A stretch of DNA of 64,000 bases from Thalassovita mediterranea. Lineage in GTDB: Bacteria > Pseudomonadota > Alphaproteobacteria > Rhodobacterales > Rhodobacteraceae. The notes under the pieces were generated by a model. The model made no database searches, was not told the DNA's origin, and saw nothing but the letters and a program-made list of their open reading frames with translations. Shown in pieces: positions 36,037-44,984 of the stretch. Where the stretch lies: the NCBI RefSeq assembly GCF_001458435.1, contig NZ_CYSF01000009.1:1-64000 (forward strand). Direction: 5' to 3'. The position numbers and the translations under genes are program-made. Position 1 is the stretch's first letter. Every line of letters starts with the position of its first letter.

Positions 36037-36576
36037 TCAGGCGTCGCTGAGCGGGTGATCGAACAGCGCCTCAGCCTGTTGCGCGGCCAAGCGCATATCG
36101 CGGGTGCCCTTGGCGTCACGGATCAACACATCTCCGTTATCCAATGCCTCGCGCGTGGCACCATGCAACGACAGGCGCGCAATGGTGCGTTCGGTCCCAT
36201 CGGCATTGATCAGCAGTTGGCGCAATTCCCCGCGTGCCTGATCGAGCGCATACCCGATCACCGGCGCAGTATCGCGCCCCTTGCGAAACAGGGTAAAGCC
36301 CGCGCCGATGAACACACAGGTCAGACCCGCGCGGATCAACTGCTGTTCCGCACTTTCCATTGCTTCGGGCACCAGCCACAGGCCAAAGGCGGCAAGGCAT
36401 AGCACCACCCCAAGAAAGACCATTGCGCTGCGCAGCAGAACCTCATTGTCATTGGCAGAGGCGACGGTTTTCAGGGTCTGACAATGGCGCAAGGACGGCA
36501 ACGCCTTGCCCGCGCGTAGCTGAGCGGCAACATGCGGGCGAGTGGCTGCAAAATTCACATTGGTTGTCATATCCAT
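36037..36576 (-). CDS. Hypothetical membrane protein
   Basis: 179 residues. A cytoplasmic N-terminus of about 45 residues containing the roseobacter-typical SANDNE is followed by two transmembrane helices (about 48-68 and 80-97) and a C-terminal soluble domain with LLINADGTERTIARL and GDVLIRDAKG. I do not recognise the family. AAGGA lies 9 bp before the chosen ATG. It stands alone between yceI and the ribosomal operon. Confidence 0.6.
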   Translation of the reverse strand: MDMTTNVNFAATRPHVAAQLRAGKALPSLRHCQTLKTVASANDNEVLLRSAMVFLGVVLCLAAFGLWLVPEAMESAEQQLIRAGLTCVFIGAGFTLFRKGRDTAPVIGYALDQARGELRQLLINADGTERTIARLSLHGATREALDNGDVLIRDAKGTRDMRLAAQQAEALFDHPLSDA

Positions 36577-36958
36577 TTCGGCGCGTCCTTGTCCCTAAAA
36601 CGTGTCCTGAAGAGTGCGGTATCTGCCGGATAAGGAGGCCGCATTCTGATTTCCCCTGTGGGCATAGTCTTGGTAAAGGTTGGGGCGAAAATGGGGCACG
36701 AACGTGGAGTTACCGCGACGCCCTGCCCCGTGCAGTACGGCGCCCACCTCTGCCCCCTGCTCTACCGCCTGCCCGAGCGGCATCTGCGCCCTGCAAAATA
36801 AAGCCGCTGCACAGGTGCGCAAAGGCTTGCCAGATCGCCCAATCCGTCGTAAAGGGGCGGACCTTTCGCAGTTAGTTAAACCGCGCAGTCTCTCGTGGAT
36901 GGGTCGCGGAAGGTGAGGCCCTCCTATGAAATGCGCTTGCAAATGAACTGGAGTTCAC
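36577..36958. promoter_or_regulatory. Leader region of the rpsF-rpsR-rplI operon
   Basis: 382 bp without a convincing gene. A hairpin CCGCG (36881-36885) with CGCGG (36905-36909) lies in the probable 5' leader of rpsF, where an S6:S18-type autoregulatory structure would be expected. I cannot confirm the family consensus by eye. Confidence 0.35.
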
Positions 36959-37315
36959 ATGCCGTTTTATGAGCATGTCTTCATCTCGCGCCAGGACCTG
37001 TCCAACGCGCAAGCTGAAAGTCTCGTCGAACATTTTGGCACCGTCCTGGCGGACAACGGCGGTAAAGTCGTTGAAAGCGAGTACTGGGGCGTCAAAACGA
37101 TGGCCTACAAGATCAACAAAAACCGCAAGGGCCACTACGCTCTGCTGAAAACCGACGCACCTGCTTCGGCTGTTCAGGAGATGGAACGCCTGATGCGCCT
37201 GCATGACGACGTAATGCGCGTTCTGACCATCAAGGTTGACGAGCACGCCGAGGGTCCTTCGATCCAGATGCAGAAACGTGACGAACGTGGCGAACGCCGC
37301 GAACGTCGTTCGTGA
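36959..37315 (+). CDS. rpsF: 30S ribosomal protein S6
   Basis: 118 residues. MPFYEHVFISRQDLS at the start, EYWGVKTMAYKINKNRKGHY in the middle and a charged C-terminal tail (RDERGERRERRS) are S6 features. It binds S18 in the platform of the small subunit. GGAGTTCAC precedes the ATG. It is first in the conserved order rpsF-rpsR-rplI. Confidence 0.97.
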   Translation: MPFYEHVFISRQDLSNAQAESLVEHFGTVLADNGGKVVESEYWGVKTMAYKINKNRKGHYALLKTDAPASAVQEMERLMRLHDDVMRVLTIKVDEHAEGPSIQMQKRDERGERRERRS

Positions 37316-37341
37316 TCTCAGCTAGGAAAGGACGCTAAACC

Positions 37342-37569
37342 ATGGCAGCCAAACCGTTTTTCCGCCGTCGCAAAGTTTGCCCGTTCTCGGGTGAAAACGC
37401 GCCGAAAATCGACTACAAAGACACCAAACTGCTGCAGCGCTACATCAGTGAGCGTGGCAAAATCGTGCCTTCGCGTATCACCGCCGTATCGGCCAAGAAG
37501 CAGCGTGAACTGGCCCGTGCCATCAAACGCGCCCGCTTCCTCGCCCTGCTGCCCTACGCTGTTAAGTAA
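37342..37569 (+). CDS. rpsR: 30S ribosomal protein S18
   Basis: 75 residues, basic. [38 protein letters not shown] (cited in part: CPFSGE through IVPSRI) and [11 protein letters not shown] are the S18 signature. It partners S6 in the 30S platform. AGGAAAGGACG lies upstream of the ATG. Confidence 0.97.
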   Translation: MAAKPFFRRRKVCPFSGENAPKIDYKDTKLLQRYISERGKIVPSRITAVSAKKQRELARAIKRARFLALLPYAVK

Positions 37570-37580
37570 GGAGAAAGCAC

Positions 37581-38192
37581 ATGCAAGTTATCCTTCTTGA
37601 ACGTGTGGCCAAACTGGGCCAGATGGGCGACATCGTAGACGTCAAAGCCGGCTACGCACGCAACTTCCTGCTGCCGCAAGGCAAAGCACTGACCGCATCG
37701 AACGCCAACAAGGCACAGTTCGACGCGCAGAAAGCACAGCTGGAAGCACGCAACCTGGAAACCAAAAAAGAAGCCGAAGCACTGGGTGAAAAGCTGGACG
37801 GCCAGCAGTTCATCGTGATTCGTCAGGCTTCTGACGGTGGTAACCTCTACGGTTCCGTCACCCCGCGTGACGCCGCAGATGTTGCGACTGAGGCTGGCTT
37901 CTCGGTTGACCGTAAGCAGGTTGTTGTTCTGGACCCGATCAAATCGCTGGGCCTGCACAAAGTTGCAGTCGTTCTGCACCCCGAAGTGACCGTACACATC
38001 GACCTGAACGTAGCCCGTTCGGACGAAGAAGCGGAACTGCAAGCCTCGGGTAAATCGATCCAGGAACTGGCAGCAGAAGCAGAAGCAGAAGCAGAGTTCG
38101 AAATCGCCAACCTGTTTGACGACATCGGCGCTGCTGCATCGGACGACGACGACGCCCCCGTGGCATCGGAAGAAGCCGAAGCCGAAGAGTAA
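37581..38192 (+). CDS. rplI: 50S ribosomal protein L9
   Basis: 203 residues, longer than the roughly 150 of E. coli L9. [36 protein letters not shown] (cited in part: [13 protein letters not shown]) is the conserved N-terminal domain. After the C-terminal domain comes an acidic tail ([12 protein letters not shown] and [16 protein letters not shown]) of about 50 residues, usual in Rhodobacterales. AAGGAGAAAGC precedes the ATG 11 bp after rpsR. Confidence 0.96.
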   Translation: MQVILLERVAKLGQMGDIVDVKAGYARNFLLPQGKALTASNANKAQFDAQKAQLEARNLETKKEAEALGEKLDGQQFIVIRQASDGGNLYGSVTPRDAADVATEAGFSVDRKQVVVLDPIKSLGLHKVAVVLHPEVTVHIDLNVARSDEEAELQASGKSIQELAAEAEAEAEFEIANLFDDIGAAASDDDDAPVASEEAEAEE

Positions 38193-38210
38193 TCTTCGCC
38201 GCTTGAGCAT

Positions 38211-38243
38211 AAGAGGGCCGTCAGAGATATCTGGCGGCCCTTT
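38211..38243 (+). terminator. Intrinsic terminator of the ribosomal operon
   Basis: GAGGGCCGTCAG, AGATAT, CTGGCGGCCCTTTTC with a T-run, 19 bp past rplI. Confidence 0.88.
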
Positions 38244-38251
38244 TCTTTTGC

Positions 38252-38665
38252 CTACTCCCCGAAGGTCGCACCCACCCCGAGCGGCGCGGTGCGGATCAGA
38301 CGGCTGTCGCTGACGGCGGCCTGCCGATGTTTCATCGCCGCGCGGTAGATGGGATCGCCCAGCATATCGACGAAAGCCTGCGGCGACGGGTATTCAGCGA
38401 TGAAACACAGATCCCACTGTTCATCACCCGGCCCGATCAGCATCTGTTCCATCGCGCCGCGCCAGACGATACGCCCACCCAGCCGCTGAAACACCGGTGC
38501 GCTTTCGCGGCCATAGGCGGCGTAGGCCTCTGCCCCTGTGGCTTCGCGCCCGTCGTCATATTGCGCCTGATTGTGCAGTCGCACGAGGTTCAGCATATGG
38601 ATCGGCCCGGCGCGGTTGTTGGCCTTGAAGGTGTTGAAATCATCTTTGTCGAATGCGGTGTGCAT
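38252..38665 (-). CDS. DUF1330 family protein
   Basis: 137 residues. PIHMLNLVRLHNQAQY, EAYAAYGRESAPVFQRLGGRIVWRG, FIAEYPSPQAFVDMLGDPIYRAAMKHRQAAVSDSRLI (cited in parts) give the dimeric alpha-beta barrel pattern of DUF1330. Function is unknown; these are small cytosolic proteins. It is convergent with rplI and shares the space around the rplI terminator. Confidence 0.85.
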   Translation of the reverse strand: MHTAFDKDDFNTFKANNRAGPIHMLNLVRLHNQAQYDDGREATGAEAYAAYGRESAPVFQRLGGRIVWRGAMEQMLIGPGDEQWDLCFIAEYPSPQAFVDMLGDPIYRAAMKHRQAAVSDSRLIRTAPLGVGATFGE

Positions 38666-38749
38666 GCCCTACCCTCCCAAGTGATGAGCACAGGATGCAC
38701 GCATTTCAAAGGCAATGACTAGGGGCATGTTCTGAAAACAAGAGGGGTG

Positions 38750-38843
38750 GCCCCGGATCACGTCCGGGGCGGGTTGTCTACGTGTCATCGCGCCCCCGGA
38801 TCAAACACGGCATGACATCGCGCCCTGGGCGTGATCCGGGGCC
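38750..38843. repeat. REP-like palindrome group 3
   Basis: GCCCCGGATCACGTCCGGGGC (38750-38770) is followed by CCCCCGGATC at 38793-38802 and GGGCGTGATCCGGGGCC ending at 38843. It has the same sequence family and facing layout as at 8671 and 14137, with one arm degenerate. It lies between the DUF1330 gene and the tig terminator. Confidence 0.7.
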
Positions 38844-38932
38844 TCTGCCGTCGCGAGGCACACATAAGGCAAGAACATAAGCCTAGAACACAAGGCGACA
38901 CAGAGGATTAGAAGAGGTGTCCCCCCCCAACG

Positions 38933-38966
38933 AAAAAGACCGCCCCGAGGGGCGGCCTTTCTTTGA
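38933..38966 (-). terminator. Intrinsic terminator after tig
   Basis: Minus strand: AAAGGCCGCCCC, TCG, GGGCGGTCTTTTT. A strong stem with T-run. Confidence 0.85.
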
Positions 38967-38984
38967 TCGGAGCAGGCGGGCGAC

Positions 38985-40319
38985 TTATTCGTCGTCCAGT
39001 GCCTCAACGGCCTTTTGCAGGTCGTCTTTGCTGATCTCTTTATCGGTGACTTTGGCACCTTCAACGATGTGATCAACAACTTTGTCTTCGAACAGCGGCG
39101 CGCGCAGCTGCTGCTGCATCTGCTGGTTTTGCTGAACAAATTCAAAGAACTGACGCTCTTGACCCGGGTACTGACGTGCCTGGTTCATGATCGCTTGGGT
39201 CATTTCGGCGTCGGTCACTTCGACCTCTGCCTTTTGGCCCAGTTCTGCCAGCAGCAGGCCCAGACGCACGCGGCGTTCGGCCAGTTTGTTGTGCTCTTCG
39301 GTCGGCTCGATCTTGTCGTGGTCGTGGCCTTCAACCTCAGGGTTTTCCTCGTGCCACAGCTGGTGTGCAATCTGGCTTGCTTCTGCTTCAACCAGCGACG
39401 GCGGCAGGTCGAAGGAGACCAGACCGTCCAGCTGATCCAGCAGGCCGCGCTTCAGCACGGCGCGCGATGCACCGGCGTATTCCGCTTCCAGACGCTCGGA
39501 TACTTGGGCTTTCAGACCTTCCAGATCTTCGGCGCCGAATTTCTTGGCCAGCTCATCGTCGATCTCAGCCGCTTTCGGGGCTTTGACTTCTTTGATCTTA
39601 CACTCGAACACGGCCGCTTTGCCGGCCAGGTTTTCTGCGCCGTACTCTTCGGGGAAGGTGACGTTTACGTCTTTTTCTTCACCCGCTTTGGAGCCAACCA
39701 GCTGCTCTTCGAAGCCGGGGATGAAGGAGCCGGAGCCCAGGACCAGCGGGTAATCTTCGGCGGCACCACCGTCGAAGGCTTCGCCGTCTACTTTGCCCAG
39801 GAAGTCAAACACAACCTGATCGCCATCTTCGGCCGCTTCGCCTTCGGCGCGGGCCTCAAAATCTTGTGCGGTTTCGGCCAGCGATGCCAGCGCTTCGTCA
39901 ACGGCTTCAGCTTCGGCTTTCACAACCAGACGCTCCAGCTCAATACCGCCGAAGTCTACTTCGGGGATCTCAGGCAGGGCTTCGTAGGACATGGTGACTT
40001 TGACGTCGTCGCCCTCTTTCCAGTTTTCGCCGTCAACCATTTCAACAGCCGGCTGCATCGCAGGGCGGTCACCGCTGTCTTCGAAGTGCTTGTTCATCGC
40101 ACCGTCGATGGTTTCCTGCATGGCTTCACCCAGCAGACGCTGACCGAACTGCTTTTTCAGCAGCGCCATGGGCACCTTGCCCTTGCGGAAGCCTTTCATT
40201 TCGACTTCGGGCTGGGCCTCTGCCAGCTTCTCGTTGACCTTAGCGTCCAGCTCAGCAGCCGGAACAACGATTTCGTAACCGCGCTTCAGGCCTTCGTTCA
40301 GGGTTTCGGTAACTTGCAT
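38985..40319 (-). CDS. tig: Trigger factor
   Basis: 444 residues, the ribosome-bound chaperone and peptidyl-prolyl isomerase. The ribosome-binding loop [17 protein letters not shown] is at about 44-60. The FKBP-type domain is near 150-245 ([20 protein letters not shown] region), and the C-terminal helical arms follow. Starting at [16 protein letters not shown] (40319) gives the family start with TGAGGAAACAA upstream; an in-frame codon 12 bp earlier is unlikely. It ends in an acidic tail (VEALDDE). Confidence 0.95.
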   Translation of the reverse strand: MQVTETLNEGLKRGYEIVVPAAELDAKVNEKLAEAQPEVEMKGFRKGKVPMALLKKQFGQRLLGEAMQETIDGAMNKHFEDSGDRPAMQPAVEMVDGENWKEGDDVKVTMSYEALPEIPEVDFGGIELERLVVKAEAEAVDEALASLAETAQDFEARAEGEAAEDGDQVVFDFLGKVDGEAFDGGAAEDYPLVLGSGSFIPGFEEQLVGSKAGEEKDVNVTFPEEYGAENLAGKAAVFECKIKEVKAPKAAEIDDELAKKFGAEDLEGLKAQVSERLEAEYAGASRAVLKRGLLDQLDGLVSFDLPPSLVEAEASQIAHQLWHEENPEVEGHDHDKIEPTEEHNKLAERRVRLGLLLAELGQKAEVEVTDAEMTQAIMNQARQYPGQERQFFEFVQQNQQMQQQLRAPLFEDKVVDHIVEGAKVTDKEISKDDLQKAVEALDDE

Positions 40320-40484
40320 TTGTTTCCTCACAAGGGTGACAGGCCACCCGAACGGTCGCCTGATGAAATTTGCGTCTTACTACGGCTCAGAACGCGCGGT
40401 TTCAAGCCTCAATTGACCTCAATTCACCAATGCGTGCTGGAATGGCAGGGGAAGAGCGGGCAAATGCCGTTGCGCGCGGTCCCT

Positions 40485-41123
40485 TCAGAGGTGGCGGGCG
40501 CGAAACCGCTGCCATTCGCGGCTGGTCGGGCGTTGGCCTGTGTAGACCTCGATATAGTCGGGCATACGGTTGATGCGGCCTTCGCGGTCCTCTTCGATCT
40601 GCATCGAGATATAGCCGACCTGCGTATAGAGCATGGTCAGCGCCCGCACCTCTGCCTGCGTCTGATCAAAGCCAAAGCGCACAAACATATCCGCCATTGC
40701 CTGTTTGCGCCGCGCATCCGCCTGATCGACACGCTGGCCCAGATCCGCGTCATTGCGCGCCCAGTTGCGGATCGCCAGATCCAGTGGCGCGTCGAACAGA
40801 TCGTCATCAATCCAGCAGTCAAACAGGTTGAACACCGCCTCGGCAATGCTTTCTGCGTAGGCCTCTGTGCGGGCGATCAGGTTGCCGGTGTTCTTCTGTT
40901 CCCAGCGGTTGACCATTGCCTCCAGCAGGGCATCGCGATCCTTGAAATGCCAGTAGAACGAAGTGCGCGATACGCCGAGGCGTTTGGCCAGTGGCATGAT
41001 CTTTACCGCATCAACGCCCGCCTCTGTCAGCAGCTCATAAGCGGCCTGTAGCCAGTCCGCCTCTGACTGGCGGTCGGGACGGTCGGATGATTGGGGCGCG
41101 CGGGCCTGCGTTTGAGGTTCCAT
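40485..41123 (-). CDS. TetR family transcriptional regulator
   Basis: 212 residues. The N-terminal TetR HTH is at about 25-70 (WLQAAYELLTEAGVDAVKI, then LAKRLGVSRTSFYWHFKDRDALLEAM). The C-terminal ligand domain has no recognisable family signature. It diverges from the MttB-family gene, and a perfect 12-bp palindrome overlapping a TTGACA box lies in the shared gap. It therefore likely represses the methyltransferase-oxidoreductase operon in response to the substrate or a product. Confidence 0.88.
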   Translation of the reverse strand: MEPQTQARAPQSSDRPDRQSEADWLQAAYELLTEAGVDAVKIMPLAKRLGVSRTSFYWHFKDRDALLEAMVNRWEQKNTGNLIARTEAYAESIAEAVFNLFDCWIDDDLFDAPLDLAIRNWARNDADLGQRVDQADARRKQAMADMFVRFGFDQTQAEVRALTMLYTQVGYISMQIEEDREGRINRMPDYIEVYTGQRPTSREWQRFRARHL

Positions 41124-41165
41124 ACCCCGTGGCTAACAAAATCACCTGCGTGACACAAGCAACTT

Positions 41166-41177
41166 GACACATGTGTC
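41166..41177. promoter_or_regulatory. Candidate TetR operator GACACATGTGTC
   Basis: A perfect 12-bp palindrome overlapping TTGACA at 41164-41169. It is 42 bp from the tetR start and 98 bp from the mttB-family start. A related half-sequence, TGACACAAG, lies at about 41151-41159. The site is where a TetR repressor of both genes would be expected to bind. Confidence 0.5.
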
Positions 41178-41274
41178 GATTCAGTGGACGCTTATGTCAG
41201 GACTTGAGCTGAAATCACATGTTTCATCCGAGGACCACCACCCACATTCGCGCCATCAAGAAGGAGGATGCTTG

Positions 41275-42822
41275 ATGACCATAGCCCAACGCCGCCGCAA
41301 AAAATCAAACCGTGACACCATTGCCCCCGGCGCCAATCCGCATCTGCGCGTGCCTTACATCACGCGGGGCATTCCCACCTATGACCTGTTGAACGATGAC
41401 GCGCTGGAGCGGATTGAGGACACCGCCGAACGCATTCTGGCCGAGATCGGGATTGAACTGCGCGAAGATGCAGAAGCCATGCGCCTGTTCAAAGAGGCTG
41501 GTGCAGAGGTGCGCGAAGACAGCGCAGAGGTCTGGCGCGTACGTTTTCCGCGCGGGATGGTGCGTGAAATTTTGCAAACCGCGCCCGAGACATTCATTCA
41601 ACACGCCCGCAATCCTGCAAACAATGTGCAGATCGGCGGCGATGCAATGGTGCTGGCGCCCGCCTATGGCAGCCCCTTTGTGATGGATCTGGATCAGGGG
41701 CGGCGTTATGGCACCATCAAGGATTTCCAGAACTTCATCAAACTAGCGCAATCCTCGCCCTGGCTGCACCATTCTGGCGGCACCATTTGCGAACCCACCG
41801 ATATTGCAGTGAACAAGCGACATCTTGACATGGTGCAATCGCATATTCGCTATTCTGACCGTCCCTTCCTCGGCTCGATCACCGCGCCGGAGCGGGCTGA
41901 GGACAGTATTGAGATGTGTCGCATTCTGTTTGGCGCCGATTTTGTCGATCAGAATTGCGTCATCATGGGCAATTTCAACACCACATCGCCGCTGGTGCTG
42001 GATGGCGTGACCTCCGCCGGGATCCGCGCCTATGCGGCGGCGAACCAGGGATCAATCCACCTGCCCTTCCTGCTGGGTGGCGCGGTGTCGCCGCTGACCA
42101 TGGCGGGGTCGATCGCGCAGTGTCTGGCGGAAACGCTATCGTCTTGTGCGCTTGCCCAGTTGACCCGCCCCGGCGCGCCGGTGGTGATGGCGGGGTTCCT
42201 GTCGTCGATGGCGCTGCGCACCGGATCGCCCACCTTTGGCACACCGGAACCTGCGCTGGGGTCGCTGGTGATGGGGCAGTTGTCACGGCGGTATAAGCTA
42301 CCTCTGCGCTGTGCTGGCAACTTCTCCACCTCCAAGATGCCCGACGGGCAGGCAATGCAGCAGGCAATGATGTCGATGATGTCAGCGGTTCAGGGCGGTG
42401 CGAATTACATCCTGCATTCGGCGGGCTTCCTCGATGGGTTGCTGTCGATGTCTTATGAGAAGTTTATGATGGACCTCGATATGTGCGGCGCGCTGCATTC
42501 CTATATGCGCGGGCTTGAGGTGACAGACGACACGCTGGGCTTTGACGCGCTGGCGCAGTTTGGACCGGGCGAGCACCTGTTTGGCACCGATCACACGCTG
42601 CGGCACTATAAAACCGCCTATTGGGACAGCGGGTTTAACGATGATCAGCCGTTTGAAACATGGGATGAGGCAGGCCGCATTGACGCCAGCGCCCGTGCGA
42701 ATACCCAATGGAAACAGGTGCTGCGTGATTACGAAGCGCCGCCGCTGGATATCACCAAGGATCAAGAGATCATGGCCTTTATCGAACAGAAGAAAGCGTC
42801 AATGCCGGATGCCTGGCACTAG
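41275..42822 (+). CDS. MttB family (trimethylamine methyltransferase-like) protein, non-pyrrolysine
   Basis: 515 residues of the MttB superfamily. No in-frame amber codon is present, so it belongs with the non-pyrrolysine members, some of which (for example MtgB) demethylate glycine betaine or related quaternary amines onto a corrinoid protein. Recognisable blocks are IEDTAERILAEIGIEL, HHSGGTICEPTDI and CAGNFSTSKMPDGQAMQQAMMSM. The ATG at 41275 follows AAGGAGGATG; an upstream open stretch lacks a ribosome site and overlaps the promoter. No corrinoid-protein (MttC-like) or RamA gene is nearby, so its methyl acceptor is unclear. It is followed by the DgcA-like gene. Confidence 0.82.
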   Translation: MTIAQRRRKKSNRDTIAPGANPHLRVPYITRGIPTYDLLNDDALERIEDTAERILAEIGIELREDAEAMRLFKEAGAEVREDSAEVWRVRFPRGMVREILQTAPETFIQHARNPANNVQIGGDAMVLAPAYGSPFVMDLDQGRRYGTIKDFQNFIKLAQSSPWLHHSGGTICEPTDIAVNKRHLDMVQSHIRYSDRPFLGSITAPERAEDSIEMCRILFGADFVDQNCVIMGNFNTTSPLVLDGVTSAGIRAYAAANQGSIHLPFLLGGAVSPLTMAGSIAQCLAETLSSCALAQLTRPGAPVVMAGFLSSMALRTGSPTFGTPEPALGSLVMGQLSRRYKLPLRCAGNFSTSKMPDGQAMQQAMMSMMSAVQGGANYILHSAGFLDGLLSMSYEKFMMDLDMCGALHSYMRGLEVTDDTLGFDALAQFGPGEHLFGTDHTLRHYKTAYWDSGFNDDQPFETWDEAGRIDASARANTQWKQVLRDYEAPPLDITKDQEIMAFIEQKKASMPDAWH

Positions 42823-42908
42823 CGCACCATACGCATCCGTATTCACACAAGACACCAGCGTATTAACCTGACCTAAACCAGCCACCCGCCAGAGCAGAGA
42901 CGCCAAAA

Positions 42909-44954
42909 ATGACCCAAGACCCGCTGCTGCAGCCCTATCAGCTGAAACACCTGACCCTGCGCAATCGCATCATGACCACCGCCCATGAGCCCGCCTACCC
43001 CGAAGATGGCATGCCGAAAGAGCGCTACGCCGCCTATCACGCGGAACGGGCCAAGGCAGGCGTGGCACTGGCGATGACCGCAGGGTCCGCCGCCGTTAGC
43101 CGTGACAGCCCGCCGGTGTTTAACAACATCCTCGCCTACCGCGATGATGTGGTGCCCCATATCCAGCGCCTGACTGATGCCTGTCACGAACACGGCTGCG
43201 CGGTGATGATCCAGCTGACCCATCTGGGACGGCGCACGGGCTGGAACAAGGGGGATTGGCTGCCCTCTGTCTCTTCCTCGAAACACCGCGAACCAGCGCA
43301 CCGGGCGTTCCCAAAACTGGCCGAGGATTGGGATATCGACCGTATCATCAGCGATTTCGCCGACGCTGCGGAACGGATGAAGGCCGGCGGTATGGACGGG
43401 ATCGAGGTGCAGATTTACGGCCACCTCCTTGATCAGTTCTGGTCGCCGTTAACCAATGATCTGGATGGACCATACGGCGGCGCGACATTGGACAGTCGGA
43501 TGGCGATGCCCCTGGCGGTGATTGATGCGATGCGAAAACGGGTGGGTGATGATTTCATCATCGGCGCCCGCTACACCGCAGATGAGGCAGAGGCAGGCGG
43601 GATCACCGCCAGCGAAGGGATCGAGATTTCCAAGCGGTTGGCGGACAGCGGGCAGATCGACTTCCTCAACGTGATCCGTGGCCGCATCCATACGGATCCG
43701 GCGATGACCGATGTGATCCCCGTGCAGGGGATGAAAAACGCACCGCACCTAGATTTCGCGGGCGAGGTGAAGAAGGCGACCGGCCTACCCACCTTCCACG
43801 CGGCGAAGATCCCCGATGTGGCCACTGCGCGGCATGCCATTTCGGCTGGGCTGTTGGATATGGTCGGCATGACGCGCGCCCATATGGCCGATCCCCATAT
43901 CGTGAAAAAGATCGTTGAGGGGCGCGAGGAGGATATTCGCCCCTGCGTCGGCGCCACCTATTGTCTGGACCGCATCTATCAGGCGGGCGAAGCACTGTGC
44001 ATCCACAACCCCGCCACAGGCCGCGAACTGACCATGCCGCATGAGATCACGCCCGCTGAGACACGCAAAAAGGTGGTCATTGTCGGCGCTGGCCCTGCTG
44101 GACTAGAGGCGGCGCGCGTTGCGGCGGAGCGTGGTCATGATGTGACGGTGTTTGAGGCCCAGCCTGATCCCGGCGGGCAGGTCCGCCTGACCGCGCAATC
44201 CCCGCGTCGGCGCGAAATGATCTCCATCATCGACTGGCGCATGGTGCAATGTGCGGCGCGGGATGTGGAGTTTCGCTTTAACACTTGGGCGGAGGCGGAG
44301 GACATCACCGCATTGTCCCCCGATGTGGTGATTGTCGCGACAGGCGGCATGCCCAACACGGAACTGTTTGAAAGCGGCAAGGAACAGGATCTGGTCGTCA
44401 CCGCATGGGATCTGATCGCGGGCGATGTGAAACCTGCACAAAACATCCTGATCTATGACGAAAGCGGCGACCACCCTGCCCTGATGGCTGCCGAGGTGGC
44501 CGCTGAAGCGGGTGCCAAGGTCGAGGTGATGACGCCAGACCGCACCTTTGCGCCTGATATCATGGGGATGAATCTGGTGCCTTACATGCGTGCGCTACAG
44601 GATAAGGACGTCACCTTCACCGTCACCCGCCGCCTGCTGGGGGTCGCGCGCGATGGCAACCAGCTGCGCGCCAGCATTGGCACCGATTACAGCGATCACC
44701 AACAAGATCAGACCTATGATCAGGTGGTGGTGAATTATGGCACCCTGCCCTTGGCCGACCTCTATTTCGATCTGAAACCGCTGTCGCGCAACCTGGGCGC
44801 GGTGGACTATGACGCGCTGATCAACGGGCAGCCGCAACAGGTGATGCGAAACACAGAGGGCACCTTCCAGCTGTTCCGCATCGGCGATGCGGTCAGTGCG
44901 CGCAACACCCATGCGGCAATCTATGATGCGCTGCGGCTGGTGAAGGATATCTGA
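42909..44954 (+). CDS. NADH:flavin oxidoreductase of the DgcA/TMADH type
   Basis: 681 residues. The N-terminal OYE-type FMN barrel (about 1-370) has TTAHEPAYPEDGMP, QLTHLGRRTGWN and GIEVQIYGHLLDQFWSPLTN. A C-terminal nucleotide-binding domain starts at VVIVGAGPAGLEAARVAAERG. The linking FeS region reads CVGATYC then ALC, with Ala where TMADH has its second cysteine. Related enzymes demethylate dimethylglycine, N-methylproline or trimethylamine. With the MttB-family gene 86 bp upstream it probably forms a two-gene demethylation operon under TetR control. Confidence 0.85.
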   Translation: MTQDPLLQPYQLKHLTLRNRIMTTAHEPAYPEDGMPKERYAAYHAERAKAGVALAMTAGSAAVSRDSPPVFNNILAYRDDVVPHIQRLTDACHEHGCAVMIQLTHLGRRTGWNKGDWLPSVSSSKHREPAHRAFPKLAEDWDIDRIISDFADAAERMKAGGMDGIEVQIYGHLLDQFWSPLTNDLDGPYGGATLDSRMAMPLAVIDAMRKRVGDDFIIGARYTADEAEAGGITASEGIEISKRLADSGQIDFLNVIRGRIHTDPAMTDVIPVQGMKNAPHLDFAGEVKKATGLPTFHAAKIPDVATARHAISAGLLDMVGMTRAHMADPHIVKKIVEGREEDIRPCVGATYCLDRIYQAGEALCIHNPATGRELTMPHEITPAETRKKVVIVGAGPAGLEAARVAAERGHDVTVFEAQPDPGGQVRLTAQSPRRREMISIIDWRMVQCAARDVEFRFNTWAEAEDITALSPDVVIVATGGMPNTELFESGKEQDLVVTAWDLIAGDVKPAQNILIYDESGDHPALMAAEVAAEAGAKVEVMTPDRTFAPDIMGMNLVPYMRALQDKDVTFTVTRRLLGVARDGNQLRASIGTDYSDHQQDQTYDQVVVNYGTLPLADLYFDLKPLSRNLGAVDYDALINGQPQQVMRNTEGTFQLFRIGDAVSARNTHAAIYDALRLVKDI

Positions 44955-44958
44955 TTAG

Positions 44959-44984
44959 AACAGGGGGCATACCTGCCCCCTGTT
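44959..44984. terminator. Strong hairpin after the DgcA-like gene
   Basis: AACAGGGGGCA, TACC, TGCCCCCTGTT is a perfect 11-bp stem 4 bp past the stop. It lacks a T-run, so termination may be partial or Rho-aided. Confidence 0.6.
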
